A stretch of DNA of 64,000 bases. Origin: Pseudomonas sp. G34 (GTDB lineage: Bacteria; Pseudomonadota; Gammaproteobacteria; Pseudomonadales; Pseudomonadaceae). Position 1 is the first letter of the stretch. Every line of letters starts with the position of its first letter. The stretch spans positions 62,001 through 126,000 of the forward strand of contig NZ_JAVHZV010000007.1 in NCBI RefSeq assembly GCF_031119625.1. The letters are read 5' to 3'. Under the pieces are notes generated by a model that was given only the letters and a program-made list of their open reading frames with translations, made no database searches and was not told where the DNA came from. The position numbers and the translations under genes are program-made. Shown in pieces: positions 49,675 through 57,920 of the stretch.

Positions 49675-50526
49675 ATGCGCACTTTTCGGCTGGTAATCGC
49701 CTGCCCTGACCGTACCGGCATCGTCGCCAAGGTCAGTAACTTCCTGGCGACCTACAACGGCTGGATCACCGAAGCGAGCCACCATTCGGACACGCAGAGC
49801 GGCTGGTTTTTCATGCGCCATGAGATCCGTGCCGATTCGTTGCCCTTCGACCTGGACGGCTTCAACCAGGCGTTCTCGCCGATCGCCCGGGAATTCTCCA
49901 TGGAGTGGCGGATCACCGACTCGGCGCAGAAGAAGCGCGTGGTGCTGATGGCCAGCCGCGAATCCCACTGCCTGGCCGACCTGCTGCACCGCTGGCATAG
50001 CAATGAGCTGGACTGCGACATTCCCTGCGTGATTTCCAACCATGACGATCTGCGCAGCATGGTCGAGTGGCACGGCATTCCATTCATCCACGTGCCGGTG
50101 GATGCGCAAGACAAGCAGCCAGCGTTCGACGAGGTCGCGCGCCTGGTCGAAGAGCATCGCGCCGACGTCATCGTGCTGGCGCGCTACATGCAGATCCTGC
50201 CGCCGAAGTTGTGCCAGGACTATGCGCAGCGGGTGATCAACATCCACCACAGCTTCCTGCCGTCCTTCGTCGGTGCCAAGCCCTACCACCAGGCCTCGCT
50301 GCGCGGCGTGAAGCTGATCGGCGCGACCTCCCACTACGTGACCGAAGAGCTGGATGCCGGCCCGATCATCGAGCAGGACGTGGTGCGTGTCAGCCATCGC
50401 GAGACCATCGAAGAGATGGTTCGCCTCGGCAAGGACGTGGAAAAGATGGTGCTTTCCCGTGGTCTGCGCTATCACTTGGAAGATCGCGTGCTGGTGCACA
50501 ACAACAAGACGGTGGTCTTCGACTGA
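49675..50526 (+). CDS. purU: Formyltetrahydrofolate deformylase
   Basis: The 283-residue enzyme hydrolyses 10-formyl-THF to THF and formate. It has an N-terminal ACT domain (about 1-80; TFRLVIACPDRTGIVAKVSNF) and a formyl-transferase-type catalytic domain with NIHHSFLPSFVGAKPYHQA and the catalytic Asp region SHYVTEELDAGPIIEQD. The ATG at 49675 follows CTGGAG; the frame start at 49468 includes 69 unlikely residues. A small acidic gene follows 25 bases later. Confidence 0.96.
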   Translation: MRTFRLVIACPDRTGIVAKVSNFLATYNGWITEASHHSDTQSGWFFMRHEIRADSLPFDLDGFNQAFSPIAREFSMEWRITDSAQKKRVVLMASRESHCLADLLHRWHSNELDCDIPCVISNHDDLRSMVEWHGIPFIHVPVDAQDKQPAFDEVARLVEEHRADVIVLARYMQILPPKLCQDYAQRVINIHHSFLPSFVGAKPYHQASLRGVKLIGATSHYVTEELDAGPIIEQDVVRVSHRETIEEMVRLGKDVEKMVLSRGLRYHLEDRVLVHNNKTVVFD

Positions 50527-50551
50527 GTAGCGCCGAACTCTGGGGCATTCC

Positions 50552-50725
50552 ATGAATGATGACGACACGCCAGCGCCTGGCGCCGCCAAACCGCCGCCTA
50601 CGGTCGGCGAAGGCTGCGTGCGTCGTTACGACCCCGAGGCATTGAGCGAAGAGGACGGTACCGATTTCGACGGTGCCGAAGCCTTGTGGCAGCGTACCCA
50701 GCGCGAGCGCCCTAACACCGAGTAA
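50552..50725 (+). CDS. Small acidic hypothetical protein downstream of purU
   Basis: A 57-residue frame, MNDDDTPAPGAAKPPP to QRTQRERPNTE, starts 25 bases after purU and ends in the left arm of a terminator. It is acidic, Pro-rich and probably disordered, with one cysteine and no known motif. Its position between purU and the shared terminator and its clean codon use support it as a co-transcribed gene. No strong ribosome binding site is visible (TGGGGCATTCC). Confidence 0.58.
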   Translation: MNDDDTPAPGAAKPPPTVGEGCVRRYDPEALSEEDGTDFDGAEALWQRTQRERPNTE

Positions 50726-50754
50726 CAAAAGGGCGCCTGTGGCGCCCTTTTGTT
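50724..50754 (+). terminator. Terminator of purU and the small downstream gene
   Basis: AACAAAAGGGCGCC, TGT, GGCGCCCTTTTGTT is a perfect 14-bp stem with an internal T-run; its left arm includes the stop codon of the small gene. Bidirectional use is possible. Confidence 0.88.
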
Positions 50755-51002
50755 ACTCCGGTTGCAACTGCCGACGCTGTCGATCAGATGCTTGAGGTGC
50801 GCGGCCTGCTGCTCCGAGCCCGCGCTGTTGCCTCAGCAGGCCCTTGTCACTGAACCGCAGATTTCTTGGCAGGCCGCCTTGCGCCCCGTAATCAGTGGAA
50901 GCAATCTTGTGGGGCGTCGCCAGGTGGCGAGTGGGCGCTGCTGGCGCTCAAGTCGAGGCTCAATCGTTAGCGCGGTGAAGCTTCAATTCAGGAGGCGGTG
51001 GT

Positions 51003-52487
51003 ATGGCGTTGAATCAGCAATTCGTTCTGGGCGCTGGTGGTGAGGGCGAGGCGGTCAGCCAGTCACTGCGTCTGGCCAACCGCCACGGCCTGATCGCCGG
51101 GGCCACCGGTACCGGCAAGACGGTCACCCTGCAGCGTCTGATCGAGAACTTCAGCGATGCCGGCGTCGCGGTGTTCGCGGCGGACGTGAAAGGTGATTTG
51201 TGCGGGTTGGGTGCAGCCGGTGCGCCCCAGGGCAAGGTGGCTGAACGCATCGCCAGCATGCCGTGGCTGGCACACAGCCCGACGGCCTACCCGGTCTGTC
51301 TGTGGGATGTGCATGGGCAGAGTGGCCATCCGCTGCGTACCACGCTGAGCGAGATGGGCCCGCTGCTGCTCGGCGCGTTGCTGGAGTTGACCGACAGCCA
51401 GCAGGCCGCGCTCTATGCGGCATTCAAGGTGGCTGATCGTGAAGGCCTGCTGCTGCTCGACCTCAAGGATCTCAAGGCACTGCTGACTCATCTGAAGGAA
51501 CAGCCGCAGGTGCTGGGCGCCGATAGCGCGTTGTTCACCAATGCCTCCGCCCAGGCGCTGCTAAGGCGCCTGGCCAGCCTGGAGCAGCAGGGCGGCGAGG
51601 CCCTGTTCGGTGAGCCGGCGTTGCAGCTCGAAGACCTCCTGCAGCCGGATCGCGATGGCCGCGGGCGCATTCACCTGCTCGACGCCAGCCGCCTGGTGCA
51701 CGAGGCGCCCAAGGTCTATGCGACCTTCCTGCTCTGGCTGCTGGCCGAGTTGTTCGAGCAGTTGCCCGAACGCGGCGATGCCGACAAGCCGGTGCTGGCG
51801 CTGTTCTTCGATGAGGCGCACCTGCTGTTCGCCGATACCCCCAAGGCGCTGCAGGCGCGCCTGGAGCAGGTGGTACGGTTGATTCGCTCCAAGGGGGTTG
51901 GGGTGTATTTCGTCACCCAGTCGCCGGGCGATCTGCCGGACGACATCCTGGCCCAGCTCGGCTTGCGCATTCAGCATGGGCTGCGCGCGTTCACCACACG
52001 CGAGCAGAAGGCGCTGCGTGCGGTCGCCGACGGCTTCAGAGCCAACCCGGCGTTCGATTGCCTGGCGGTGCTCACCGAGCTGGGAATCGGCGAGGCGCTG
52101 GTCGGTACGCTAGAAGACAAGGGCACGCCGGCCATGGTGCAGCGCGTTGCCATTGCCCCGCCACAGTCGCGCATCGGGCCATTGTCCGACGCCGAGCGCG
52201 CCGGGTTGATCCGCCAATCGCCATTGGCAGGCCGGTATGACAAACCGTTCGATCGCGAATCGGCCTACGAGATTCTCACCGCCCGCGCGACCCAGGCGAG
52301 CGAGCAGGTGCAGGCCGGCAAGCAGGCGCCGTCGACGGCCAGCGTGGCGGGTGAGTATCTCGGCGGCCTGGCCAGTCAGGCCGTGAAGAGTGCCATGCGC
52401 CAGGTCGCCAATCAGCTCGGGCGGCAATTGGTGCGCGGCGTACTGGGCTCGTTGTTGGGCGGCAAGTCTGCTTCCAGGCGGCGCTGA
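51003..52487 (+). CDS. HerA-like ATPase (DUF853 / YjgR family)
   Basis: The 494-residue P-loop ATPase has Walker A IAGATGTGKTVTLQ near residue 32, Walker B LALFFDEAHLLF, the sensor segment VYFVTQSPGDLPDDIL and an arginine-finger region. It matches the HerA-related DUF853/YjgR family of FtsK-superfamily proteins, whose role is not settled. AGGAGG lies 7 bases before the ATG. The last 40 residues are Ala/Gly-rich (AVKSAMRQVANQLGRQLVRG). The preceding 250 bases hold no visible gene. Confidence 0.92.
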   Translation: MALNQQFVLGAGGEGEAVSQSLRLANRHGLIAGATGTGKTVTLQRLIENFSDAGVAVFAADVKGDLCGLGAAGAPQGKVAERIASMPWLAHSPTAYPVCLWDVHGQSGHPLRTTLSEMGPLLLGALLELTDSQQAALYAAFKVADREGLLLLDLKDLKALLTHLKEQPQVLGADSALFTNASAQALLRRLASLEQQGGEALFGEPALQLEDLLQPDRDGRGRIHLLDASRLVHEAPKVYATFLLWLLAELFEQLPERGDADKPVLALFFDEAHLLFADTPKALQARLEQVVRLIRSKGVGVYFVTQSPGDLPDDILAQLGLRIQHGLRAFTTREQKALRAVADGFRANPAFDCLAVLTELGIGEALVGTLEDKGTPAMVQRVAIAPPQSRIGPLSDAERAGLIRQSPLAGRYDKPFDRESAYEILTARATQASEQVQAGKQAPSTASVAGEYLGGLASQAVKSAMRQVANQLGRQLVRGVLGSLLGGKSASRRR

Positions 52488-52529
52488 GCCCGATCATGCC
52501 GGGCTCGTGGCCCTGTGGCCGTCGCGCCG

Positions 52530-52748
52530 TCAGGCGCTTTCGGCTCTGGCCTCGGCCTTGCTGGACAGATCTTTTTCGATTTTTTCGATTTCTTTGTCGA
52601 AGGCCTGGTCGAGCAGGCTGGCCTTCTTGCGCCAAGGCTTGCGTTCCGGATCCGGTTGGGCGGCGTACGTGATCACTTCACCGCCGTATACATCCTGGTA
52701 ACGCTGCGCCTGGCGCTCGAGTTCGGCGCGCAGTTCGTCTTTCGTCAC
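52530..52748 (-). CDS. Conserved small hypothetical protein
   Basis: The 72-residue product, MTKDELRAELERQAQRYQ to KAEARAESA, is charged and probably alpha-helical, with a central PERKPWRKKASLLDQAF segment. I do not recognise a family or function. It is convergent with the HerA-like gene. The frame is well formed and the highly charged helical composition is unlike a shadow frame. Confidence 0.6.
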   Translation of the reverse strand: MTKDELRAELERQAQRYQDVYGGEVITYAAQPDPERKPWRKKASLLDQAFDKEIEKIEKDLSSKAEARAESA

Positions 52749-52957
52749 GATTAGTGTCCATGGTTTCTGATAGAGAAGATGTGCAACGCGTAAGACCAGG
52801 CGGCCTTACTGATACGGTCGCTACATCTTTTTGAAGCGTATGCCCCTTGTATGGTTCAGTTATTCGCCAGTGCGGCCGAACCCGGGGCAGGTGGGTGATT
52901 ATCATCAACCGGCGCGGAAAGTCCAGCGCCGCGGCCCGCCACCGAGAGCCGAATGGC

Positions 52958-53827
52958 TCAGCTCAGTGGCCGGTATTGCAGGCTTAGCGTCAGGCTGTGG
53001 CGCTGGTTGGTGTGCAGCAGAACCAGGCCGGGTTTGCCGGGCAGATGATGGGCGTTGACCGGATGGCTGACCGGCTCGAAGCAGAAGAAGGCTTTGCCTT
53101 CGGGGCAGAACAGCAGGTAGATGCCTTGCTCGCTAACCAGCTCCAGGCTGTAGCCAGCATCCGGCTGAACGATTCGCGCCTGGCCATTCCAGCCGACAAA
53201 GGCATTGTCGGTGTGATGCGGCGGCAGCTCTTGTTCCTGGCTGAAATTCCAGTGCGGCGGCACGGCGCTCAACTCGGTCGGCAGGCTGTGCCGGTCACAC
53301 TGCCAGACCTGCTCGGCGCCGGCCTGCAGGCGGGTGTGCGGGGTACGCGGAAAATAGGGATGCAGGCCCAGGCCATGCCACATCGGCGCCTCTGCGTTAT
53401 GGGTAACCTGCAGGTGGATGTGCAGGCGGCCTTCGTTCAGTTCGATTCGTTGCTCGGCGGTGTAGGCGAACGGCACCTGGCTGGCCAGGCGCAGCAGTGC
53501 CGAGCGTTCACTGTGCTCGACGACTTCCCAGGCTTGCTGCCAGGCGCTGCCGTGAATCGGCAGAGGCGAGTTCTGCGCGTTTGCTTGAAGCGCCAGCCAG
53601 CCCTCGGGGTTGTCGAAACCGCCCTTGGTGATGCGGTTCGACCAGGGCACCAGCGGGTAGCAGCCGAGCTGGCGTGGCGTAGCGGCCTCGAGCGCCTGCT
53701 GGTCGGCAGGGCGCAACAGCGACTGGCCGGTGGCAACGACCGTCCAGTTGGCGATGGCGCCGCCAACGCCGGGTGCCAGGGTAAGCTGGGTAATACCGTC
53801 GTGCAGGTGTAGAGTGTTGGACGACAT
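52958..53827 (-). CDS. Aldose 1-epimerase
   Basis: The 289-residue enzyme belongs to the galactose mutarotase-like family: WSNRITKGGF near residue 62, PIHGSAWQQAW, and GLGLHPYFPRT with the conserved His, then a late EPVSHPVNA segment. It interconverts alpha and beta anomers of aldoses. In this setting it may supply the pyranose anomer used by the uronate dehydrogenase encoded 6 kb away, but that is inference. It is divergent from the GntR regulator gene. Confidence 0.88.
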   Translation of the reverse strand: MSSNTLHLHDGITQLTLAPGVGGAIANWTVVATGQSLLRPADQQALEAATPRQLGCYPLVPWSNRITKGGFDNPEGWLALQANAQNSPLPIHGSAWQQAWEVVEHSERSALLRLASQVPFAYTAEQRIELNEGRLHIHLQVTHNAEAPMWHGLGLHPYFPRTPHTRLQAGAEQVWQCDRHSLPTELSAVPPHWNFSQEQELPPHHTDNAFVGWNGQARIVQPDAGYSLELVSEQGIYLLFCPEGKAFFCFEPVSHPVNAHHLPGKPGLVLLHTNQRHSLTLSLQYRPLS

Positions 53828-53941
53828 GGGGCAGTACCTGTGCAGTTATCGAGCCGTTAGGCGGAGATAAACGAAGAACGTGTCATCATACAACTCTCTG
53901 AGATATGATGCGCCTTGGCCATCAAGACGATAGCGATCTCT

Positions 53942-54697
53942 ATGGAAACTCAGAACACGCAGCCACGTGCGCGGCGCAAGCACCGCAGCCTGGCACAGGA
54001 ACTGGTCGCGGAGTTGTCCCAACGCATTCGCGACGGGGTGATCAAGCGTGGTGACAAGTTGCCGACCGAGTCGGCGATCATGGAAGAGCAGGGCGTCAGC
54101 CGCACCGTGGTGCGTGAAGCGCTGTCGCGCTTGCAGGCGTCTGGCCTGGTGGAAACCCGCCACGGTATCGGCACTTTCGTGCTCGATACGCCGAACCCGG
54201 GCGGCTTCCGCATCGACCCGGCGACCATCGTCACCCTGCGTGAGGTGCTGGCTGTTCTCGAGCTGCGCATCAGCCTGGAAGTGGAATCGGCCGGCCTGGC
54301 TGCCCAGCGTCGTACGCCCGAGCAACTGGCCGCCATGCGCCAGGCGCTGGATGCACTGAATGAGGGTGCGGCCCACGAAAGTGACGCCGTATCGTCGGAT
54401 TTCCAGTTTCACCTGCAGATCGCCCACGCCACCGGCAACCGCTACTTCACCGACATCATGAGCCACCTGGGCACCAGCATCATTCCGCGCACCCGGCTCA
54501 ACTCGGCGCGGATCGCCCATGACGACCATGCGCACTACATGGCGCGCCTGGAACGCGAGCACGAGCAGATCTTCGAAGCCATCGCCCGCCAGGATTCGGA
54601 TGCGGCGCGCGCCGCCATGCGCCTGCACCTGACCAACAGCCGCGAGCGCCTGCGTCAGGCCCACGAGTCGGCCGAAGTGGCTGCCAAGCAGGCTTAA
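53942..54697 (+). CDS. FadR-subfamily GntR regulator of the hexuronate island
   Basis: The 251-residue regulator has an N-terminal winged helix (RSLAQELVAELSQRIRDGVI, GDKLPTESAIMEEQGVSRTVVREALSRL) and a C-terminal FCD domain with candidate metal-binding residues (DFQFHLQIAHATGN and AALRLHLTNSRE-like AAMRLHL). FCD regulators of this type sense sugar acids. TATGAT at 53904-53909 is a likely -10 element, placing the RNA start near 53916, so the ATG at 53942 is chosen over a TTG at 53915. It probably binds the CGATAAC-containing sites before udh, the lactonase and kdgD. GguR-like identity is possible but unproven. Confidence 0.9.
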   Translation: METQNTQPRARRKHRSLAQELVAELSQRIRDGVIKRGDKLPTESAIMEEQGVSRTVVREALSRLQASGLVETRHGIGTFVLDTPNPGGFRIDPATIVTLREVLAVLELRISLEVESAGLAAQRRTPEQLAAMRQALDALNEGAAHESDAVSSDFQFHLQIAHATGNRYFTDIMSHLGTSIIPRTRLNSARIAHDDHAHYMARLEREHEQIFEAIARQDSDAARAAMRLHLTNSRERLRQAHESAEVAAKQA

Positions 54698-54724
54698 AAC
54701 CTGCAAGCCAATAGGCCAGACCAG

Positions 54725-54860
54725 AATCTGTTTACGATCTTGCGAGCTAGAGCCCTGCAAGGCAGAAACAGGCGAGGACGCGGAGTTTTACTGTTGTAAA
54801 TGAGCATCCGAGCCTGTTTCTAACGCGGCAGGGCCGACGCGCAGCTGATCGTGAGACGCG
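54725..54860. repeat. Structured repeat with conserved GCGGAGT/ATGAGCAT core, copy R1
   Basis: The core GCGGAGT (54780-54786), TTAC-TGTT-GTAA hairpin and ATGAGCAT (54800-54807) are flanked by paired arms: AGAAACAGGC (54764-54773) with GCCTGTTTCT (54812-54821), and CCCTGC (54753-54758) with GCAGGG (54828-54833). The left end CTGTTTACGATC resembles the MITE-like family ends. The core and layout recur at 57788-57915 with different arm sequences that still pair. Confidence 0.8.
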
Positions 54861-54881
54861 CAGCTGAGCGTAAATGGATGC

Positions 54882-55793
54882 TCAGGCGTCCTTGCGATAG
54901 GTCAGCAACACAATCCCCGCCAGCACGATCGCGCCGCCGATCATCTGCATGCCGCTCAATACCTGATCCAGCAGCAGCCAGCCGAACAGCAGCGTGGCGA
55001 TGGGCTCCATGTTCATCACCGGCGCGTTCTTGGCCATGTTCAGGCGCGGTACGCTGACGAACAGCATGCAGAAGGCGATGCCGTAGAGCAGCACCAGGGC
55101 GCCCAGGGCCGTCCAGCCGGTGCTGTTGGCCGGCAGGTTCATGCCGCCGGGAATCAGGTCGGCGCTGCCGGCCAGCGCCATGCTGCTGAACACGATCATC
55201 AGCGTCAGCATGCTGCGCACCGAGCCGCGCAGGTTCGACAGCTTGTGATCGGTGATCCACAGCGCGCAGGCGAAGACGCACGCCGCCACGAACGACACGC
55301 TGACGCCCAGCACCCAGTCGGGGCCGGCAGGTTCGCTGGCGCTCAGGCGCGCTGGCAGATCCAGGGCGAAGACCAGGCCGAGCAGGATCAGCCCCATCAG
55401 CATCACCGTACGCCGCGTGGGTGCCGAGCCGCCCAGTGCCCAGGTGAGCAGGGCCAGCAGGATCGGAAAGGTATTGCCGATCAGCAGCGCCAGCGCCACC
55501 GGAATGCGTGCGACGGCGGTGTACAGGCAAATGCTCTGGGTGGCGATCAGCAGGCCCAGCAGCAGTTGCCAGCGCCAGGCGGCCGGCGGCATCTGCAGCG
55601 CCTGGCGCTGCCAGAGCACGATGCCGAGCAGCACCAGCATGGTCACGCCCGAGCGGCAGAGAATGGCCAGTAGCAGGCCGGTGTCGTTGTCGAAGGCGAT
55701 GCGCGCGGCAATGTGGTTGCCGGCGAACGAGCAGGCCAGCAACGCCAGGATCAGTACCGCGATGTGGCGGGGAAACAGGGCAGGGGCAATCAT
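54882..55793 (-). CDS. EamA/DMT-family transporter
   Basis: The 303-residue inner-membrane protein has about ten hydrophobic segments in two EamA repeats (ACSFAGNHIAARIAF at the start of the first, APVMNMEPIATLLFGWLLLDQ in the second). DMT permeases export or import metabolites; the substrate is unknown. It uses the ATG at 55793 (a TTG two codons earlier is in frame). It lies inside the uronate island but on its own, downstream of the TRAP operon terminator. Confidence 0.88.
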   Translation of the reverse strand: MIAPALFPRHIAVLILALLACSFAGNHIAARIAFDNDTGLLLAILCRSGVTMLVLLGIVLWQRQALQMPPAAWRWQLLLGLLIATQSICLYTAVARIPVALALLIGNTFPILLALLTWALGGSAPTRRTVMLMGLILLGLVFALDLPARLSASEPAGPDWVLGVSVSFVAACVFACALWITDHKLSNLRGSVRSMLTLMIVFSSMALAGSADLIPGGMNLPANSTGWTALGALVLLYGIAFCMLFVSVPRLNMAKNAPVMNMEPIATLLFGWLLLDQVLSGMQMIGGAIVLAGIVLLTYRKDA

Positions 55794-55855
55794 GAGCAAT
55801 TTCCGTATCGAGTTGAACCTGAAGCGCCTGACGGTTGTACCGTTCTCTCTGCGCT

Positions 55856-55894
55856 AAAAAAAACGGCGGATCGCGTTATGCACGCGACCCGCCG
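55856..55894 (-). terminator. Terminator of the TRAP transporter operon
   Basis: On the minus strand CGGCGGGTCGCG, loop, CGCGATCCGCCG (one mismatch) is followed by a run of eight T, 15 bases after the dctM stop. Confidence 0.92.
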
Positions 55895-55908
55895 CGGGTG
55901 GAGCAGTA

Positions 55909-57189
55909 TCAGAGTACGACGCTAGGCAGCCACAGCGAGATGGCCGGAACGTAGGTGACCAGCATCAGCACGGCGAACAGCGCCGCGTAGAAGGGCAGCA
56001 GTGCCTTGACGGTGGCTTCGATGCTCACTTTGCCGATTGCCGCCCCGACGAACAACACCGCGCCAACCGGCGGGGTGATCAGGCCGATACCCAGGTTGAC
56101 CAGCATGATCATGCCGAAGTGTACCGGGTCGACGCCGAACGAGGTCACCACCGGCAGCAGGATCGGGGTGAGGATCAGGATCAGTGGTGCCATGTCCATC
56201 AGGGTGCCCAGGACCAGCAGCATGAAGTTGACGCACATCAGGATCACGTAGCGGTTGTCCGAGAAGGTCAGGAACGCGGTGGTGATCTTCGACGGGATCT
56301 GCATCAGGGTCATGATGTAACCGAAGGCGGCGGCGAAGGCGATCAGGATCATCACGATCGACAGCGTGCGCACGGTGCGGTGCATCATCTTCGGCAGCTC
56401 ATGCCACTTGTAGTCGCGGTAGATGAACATGGTCACGAAGAACGCCCAGATCACCGCCACGGCCGCGGATTCGGTGGCGGTGAACACCCCCGAGAGAATA
56501 CCGCCGAGGATGATGCCCATGGTCATCAGGCCCCACAGGGCGTCGACACAGATCTTGATCGCCTGGCGCAGCGGGATCACTTCGCCTTTCGGGTAGTTGC
56601 GCTTCTTGGCGAACCACAGGCACAGGGCGGCCATGGTGGCGCTCATCAGCAGGCCCGGGCCGATGCCGGCCATGAACAACGCGGCGATGGACACCGTGCC
56701 GCCAGCGGCCAGGGAGTAGATCACCGAGTTGTGGCTGGGCGGGGTGAGCAGCGCCTGCACCGAACCGGAGACGGTCACGGCGGTGGCGAATTCACGCGGG
56801 TAGCCCTTCTTCTCCATTTCCGGGATCAGCACCGAGCCCACCGACGCGGTGTCGGCCAGGGAGGAGCCGGAGATGGCGCCGAAGAAGGTCGACGCGGTGA
56901 TATTGACCAGCGACAGGCCACCGCGCACGAACCCCACCAGGACGCCCGCGAAGGCTACCAGGCGGCGAGCCATGCCGCCCTCGGCCATGATCGCGCCGGC
57001 CAGCACGAAGAACGGAATGGCCAGCAGGGAGAACTTGTTCACGCCACCGGCGATCTGGATCATCACCGCGTGCAGCGGGATATCGATGTACCAGGCGCCG
57101 ATCAGCGCGGACATGCCCAGGGCGTAGGCGACAGGTACGCGCAGCAGGATCAGGACGATGAAGCTGCCTACGAGAATGGCGGCGTCCAT
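55909..57189 (-). CDS. dctM: TRAP transporter large permease, DctM family
   Basis: The 426-residue inner-membrane protein has 12 or so membrane segments and DctM markers: LRVPVAYALGMSALIGAWY, SLADTASVGSVLIPEMEKKGYPREFA, and LVNLGIGLITPPVGAVLF. It uses the sodium gradient to move the substrate passed on by the DctP binding protein. It overlaps dctQ at a single base. Context (udh, lactonase, kdgD) points to hexuronate or aldarate as the substrate. Confidence 0.95.
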   Translation of the reverse strand: MDAAILVGSFIVLILLRVPVAYALGMSALIGAWYIDIPLHAVMIQIAGGVNKFSLLAIPFFVLAGAIMAEGGMARRLVAFAGVLVGFVRGGLSLVNITASTFFGAISGSSLADTASVGSVLIPEMEKKGYPREFATAVTVSGSVQALLTPPSHNSVIYSLAAGGTVSIAALFMAGIGPGLLMSATMAALCLWFAKKRNYPKGEVIPLRQAIKICVDALWGLMTMGIILGGILSGVFTATESAAVAVIWAFFVTMFIYRDYKWHELPKMMHRTVRTLSIVMILIAFAAAFGYIMTLMQIPSKITTAFLTFSDNRYVILMCVNFMLLVLGTLMDMAPLILILTPILLPVVTSFGVDPVHFGMIMLVNLGIGLITPPVGAVLFVGAAIGKVSIEATVKALLPFYAALFAVLMLVTYVPAISLWLPSVVL

Positions 57190-57716
57190 TACACGGCCTC
57201 CTTGGAGTCTTCGACCGCTTCGAAATCAACCGCGCGACGTTTGTGTTGATCGCCGTAAAGCAGTTGTTCGATGACGAACATCAGGGTGATGAAGCCGCCG
57301 ACGGGAATCGGCATGTAGCTGATGCCGACACGTACGCTTGGCAGGGTGCTGAGGAACTGGTTCCAGGTGGCTACGCAGAGCTTGTAGCCCCAGATCAGCA
57401 TGAACAGTGCGATGGCCCCCATGGCCAGGCGCACGAAAAGGGTGATCAGCGGCTGCGCGCCGTTGGGCAGGCGATCGGTCAGTGAGGTCACGGCCATGTG
57501 AGCCCCGGCGCGGTAGCTGGCCGCGGCGCCGATGAAGGTGAACACCACCATCAGCAGAATGGAGATGGGTTCGGGCCAGCCGAGGCCCTGGCCCAGCACG
57601 TAGCGGCTGAACACGCCCCAGGGAATGATCGTGGCCATGATCACGATCGCCAGGCCGGCGACGGTGATGCAGGCGCGGTAGATGACGTCGTTGACGCCCA
57701 GTACCAGGTTTTTCAT
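57189..57716 (-). CDS. dctQ: TRAP transporter small permease, DctQ family
   Basis: The 175-residue protein has four membrane segments and the DctQ features FSRYVLGQGLGWPEPISILLMVVFTFIGAAASYRAGAHMAV (key parts: RYVLG, WPEP and GAAASYRAGAHM). It pairs with DctM. Its start is 205 bases from the dctP stop, and that gap holds a structured repeat, so the permease genes may be expressed less than the binding protein. The final region is charged and cytoplasmic. Confidence 0.93.
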   Translation of the reverse strand: MKNLVLGVNDVIYRACITVAGLAIVIMATIIPWGVFSRYVLGQGLGWPEPISILLMVVFTFIGAAASYRAGAHMAVTSLTDRLPNGAQPLITLFVRLAMGAIALFMLIWGYKLCVATWNQFLSTLPSVRVGISYMPIPVGGFITLMFVIEQLLYGDQHKRRAVDFEAVEDSKEAV

Positions 57717-57787
57717 GAGACTTCACCGGATGGCATGGAGCCGGCGGATGCCGGCTCCATGCGCTTGCGCGAGATTTTTATCAGGTC

Positions 57788-57915
57788 ATTGAAAAACGTC
57801 AGCGAGGCAGCCGATGCGAGGCAAAAACAGCCGAAAAAGCGGAGTGTACGAGTAGTACATGAGCATTTTGAGGTTGTTTTTAACGAAGCAGCGGCAACGC
57901 AGCTAGCTTTTCAAT
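57788..57915. repeat. Structured repeat with conserved GCGGAGT/ATGAGCAT core, copy R2, between dctP and dctQ
   Basis: Outer arms ATTGAAAA (57788-57795) and TTTTCAAT (57908-57915); inner arms AAAAACAGCC (57823-57832) and GGTTGTTTTT (57872-57881); core GCGGAGT (57839-57845), hairpin TGTAC-GAGTA-GTACA and ATGAGCAT (57859-57866). It lies six bases after the dctP stop, within the TRAP operon. The core matches R1 while the arms differ but pair. Confidence 0.82.
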
Positions 57916-57920
57916 ACCTG

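Noticed and set aside
50755..51002. A remnant gene in the gap before the HerA-like ATPase
   Set aside because: No frame of useful length or recognisable motif was seen on either strand; only the strong AGGAGG of the next gene stands out.
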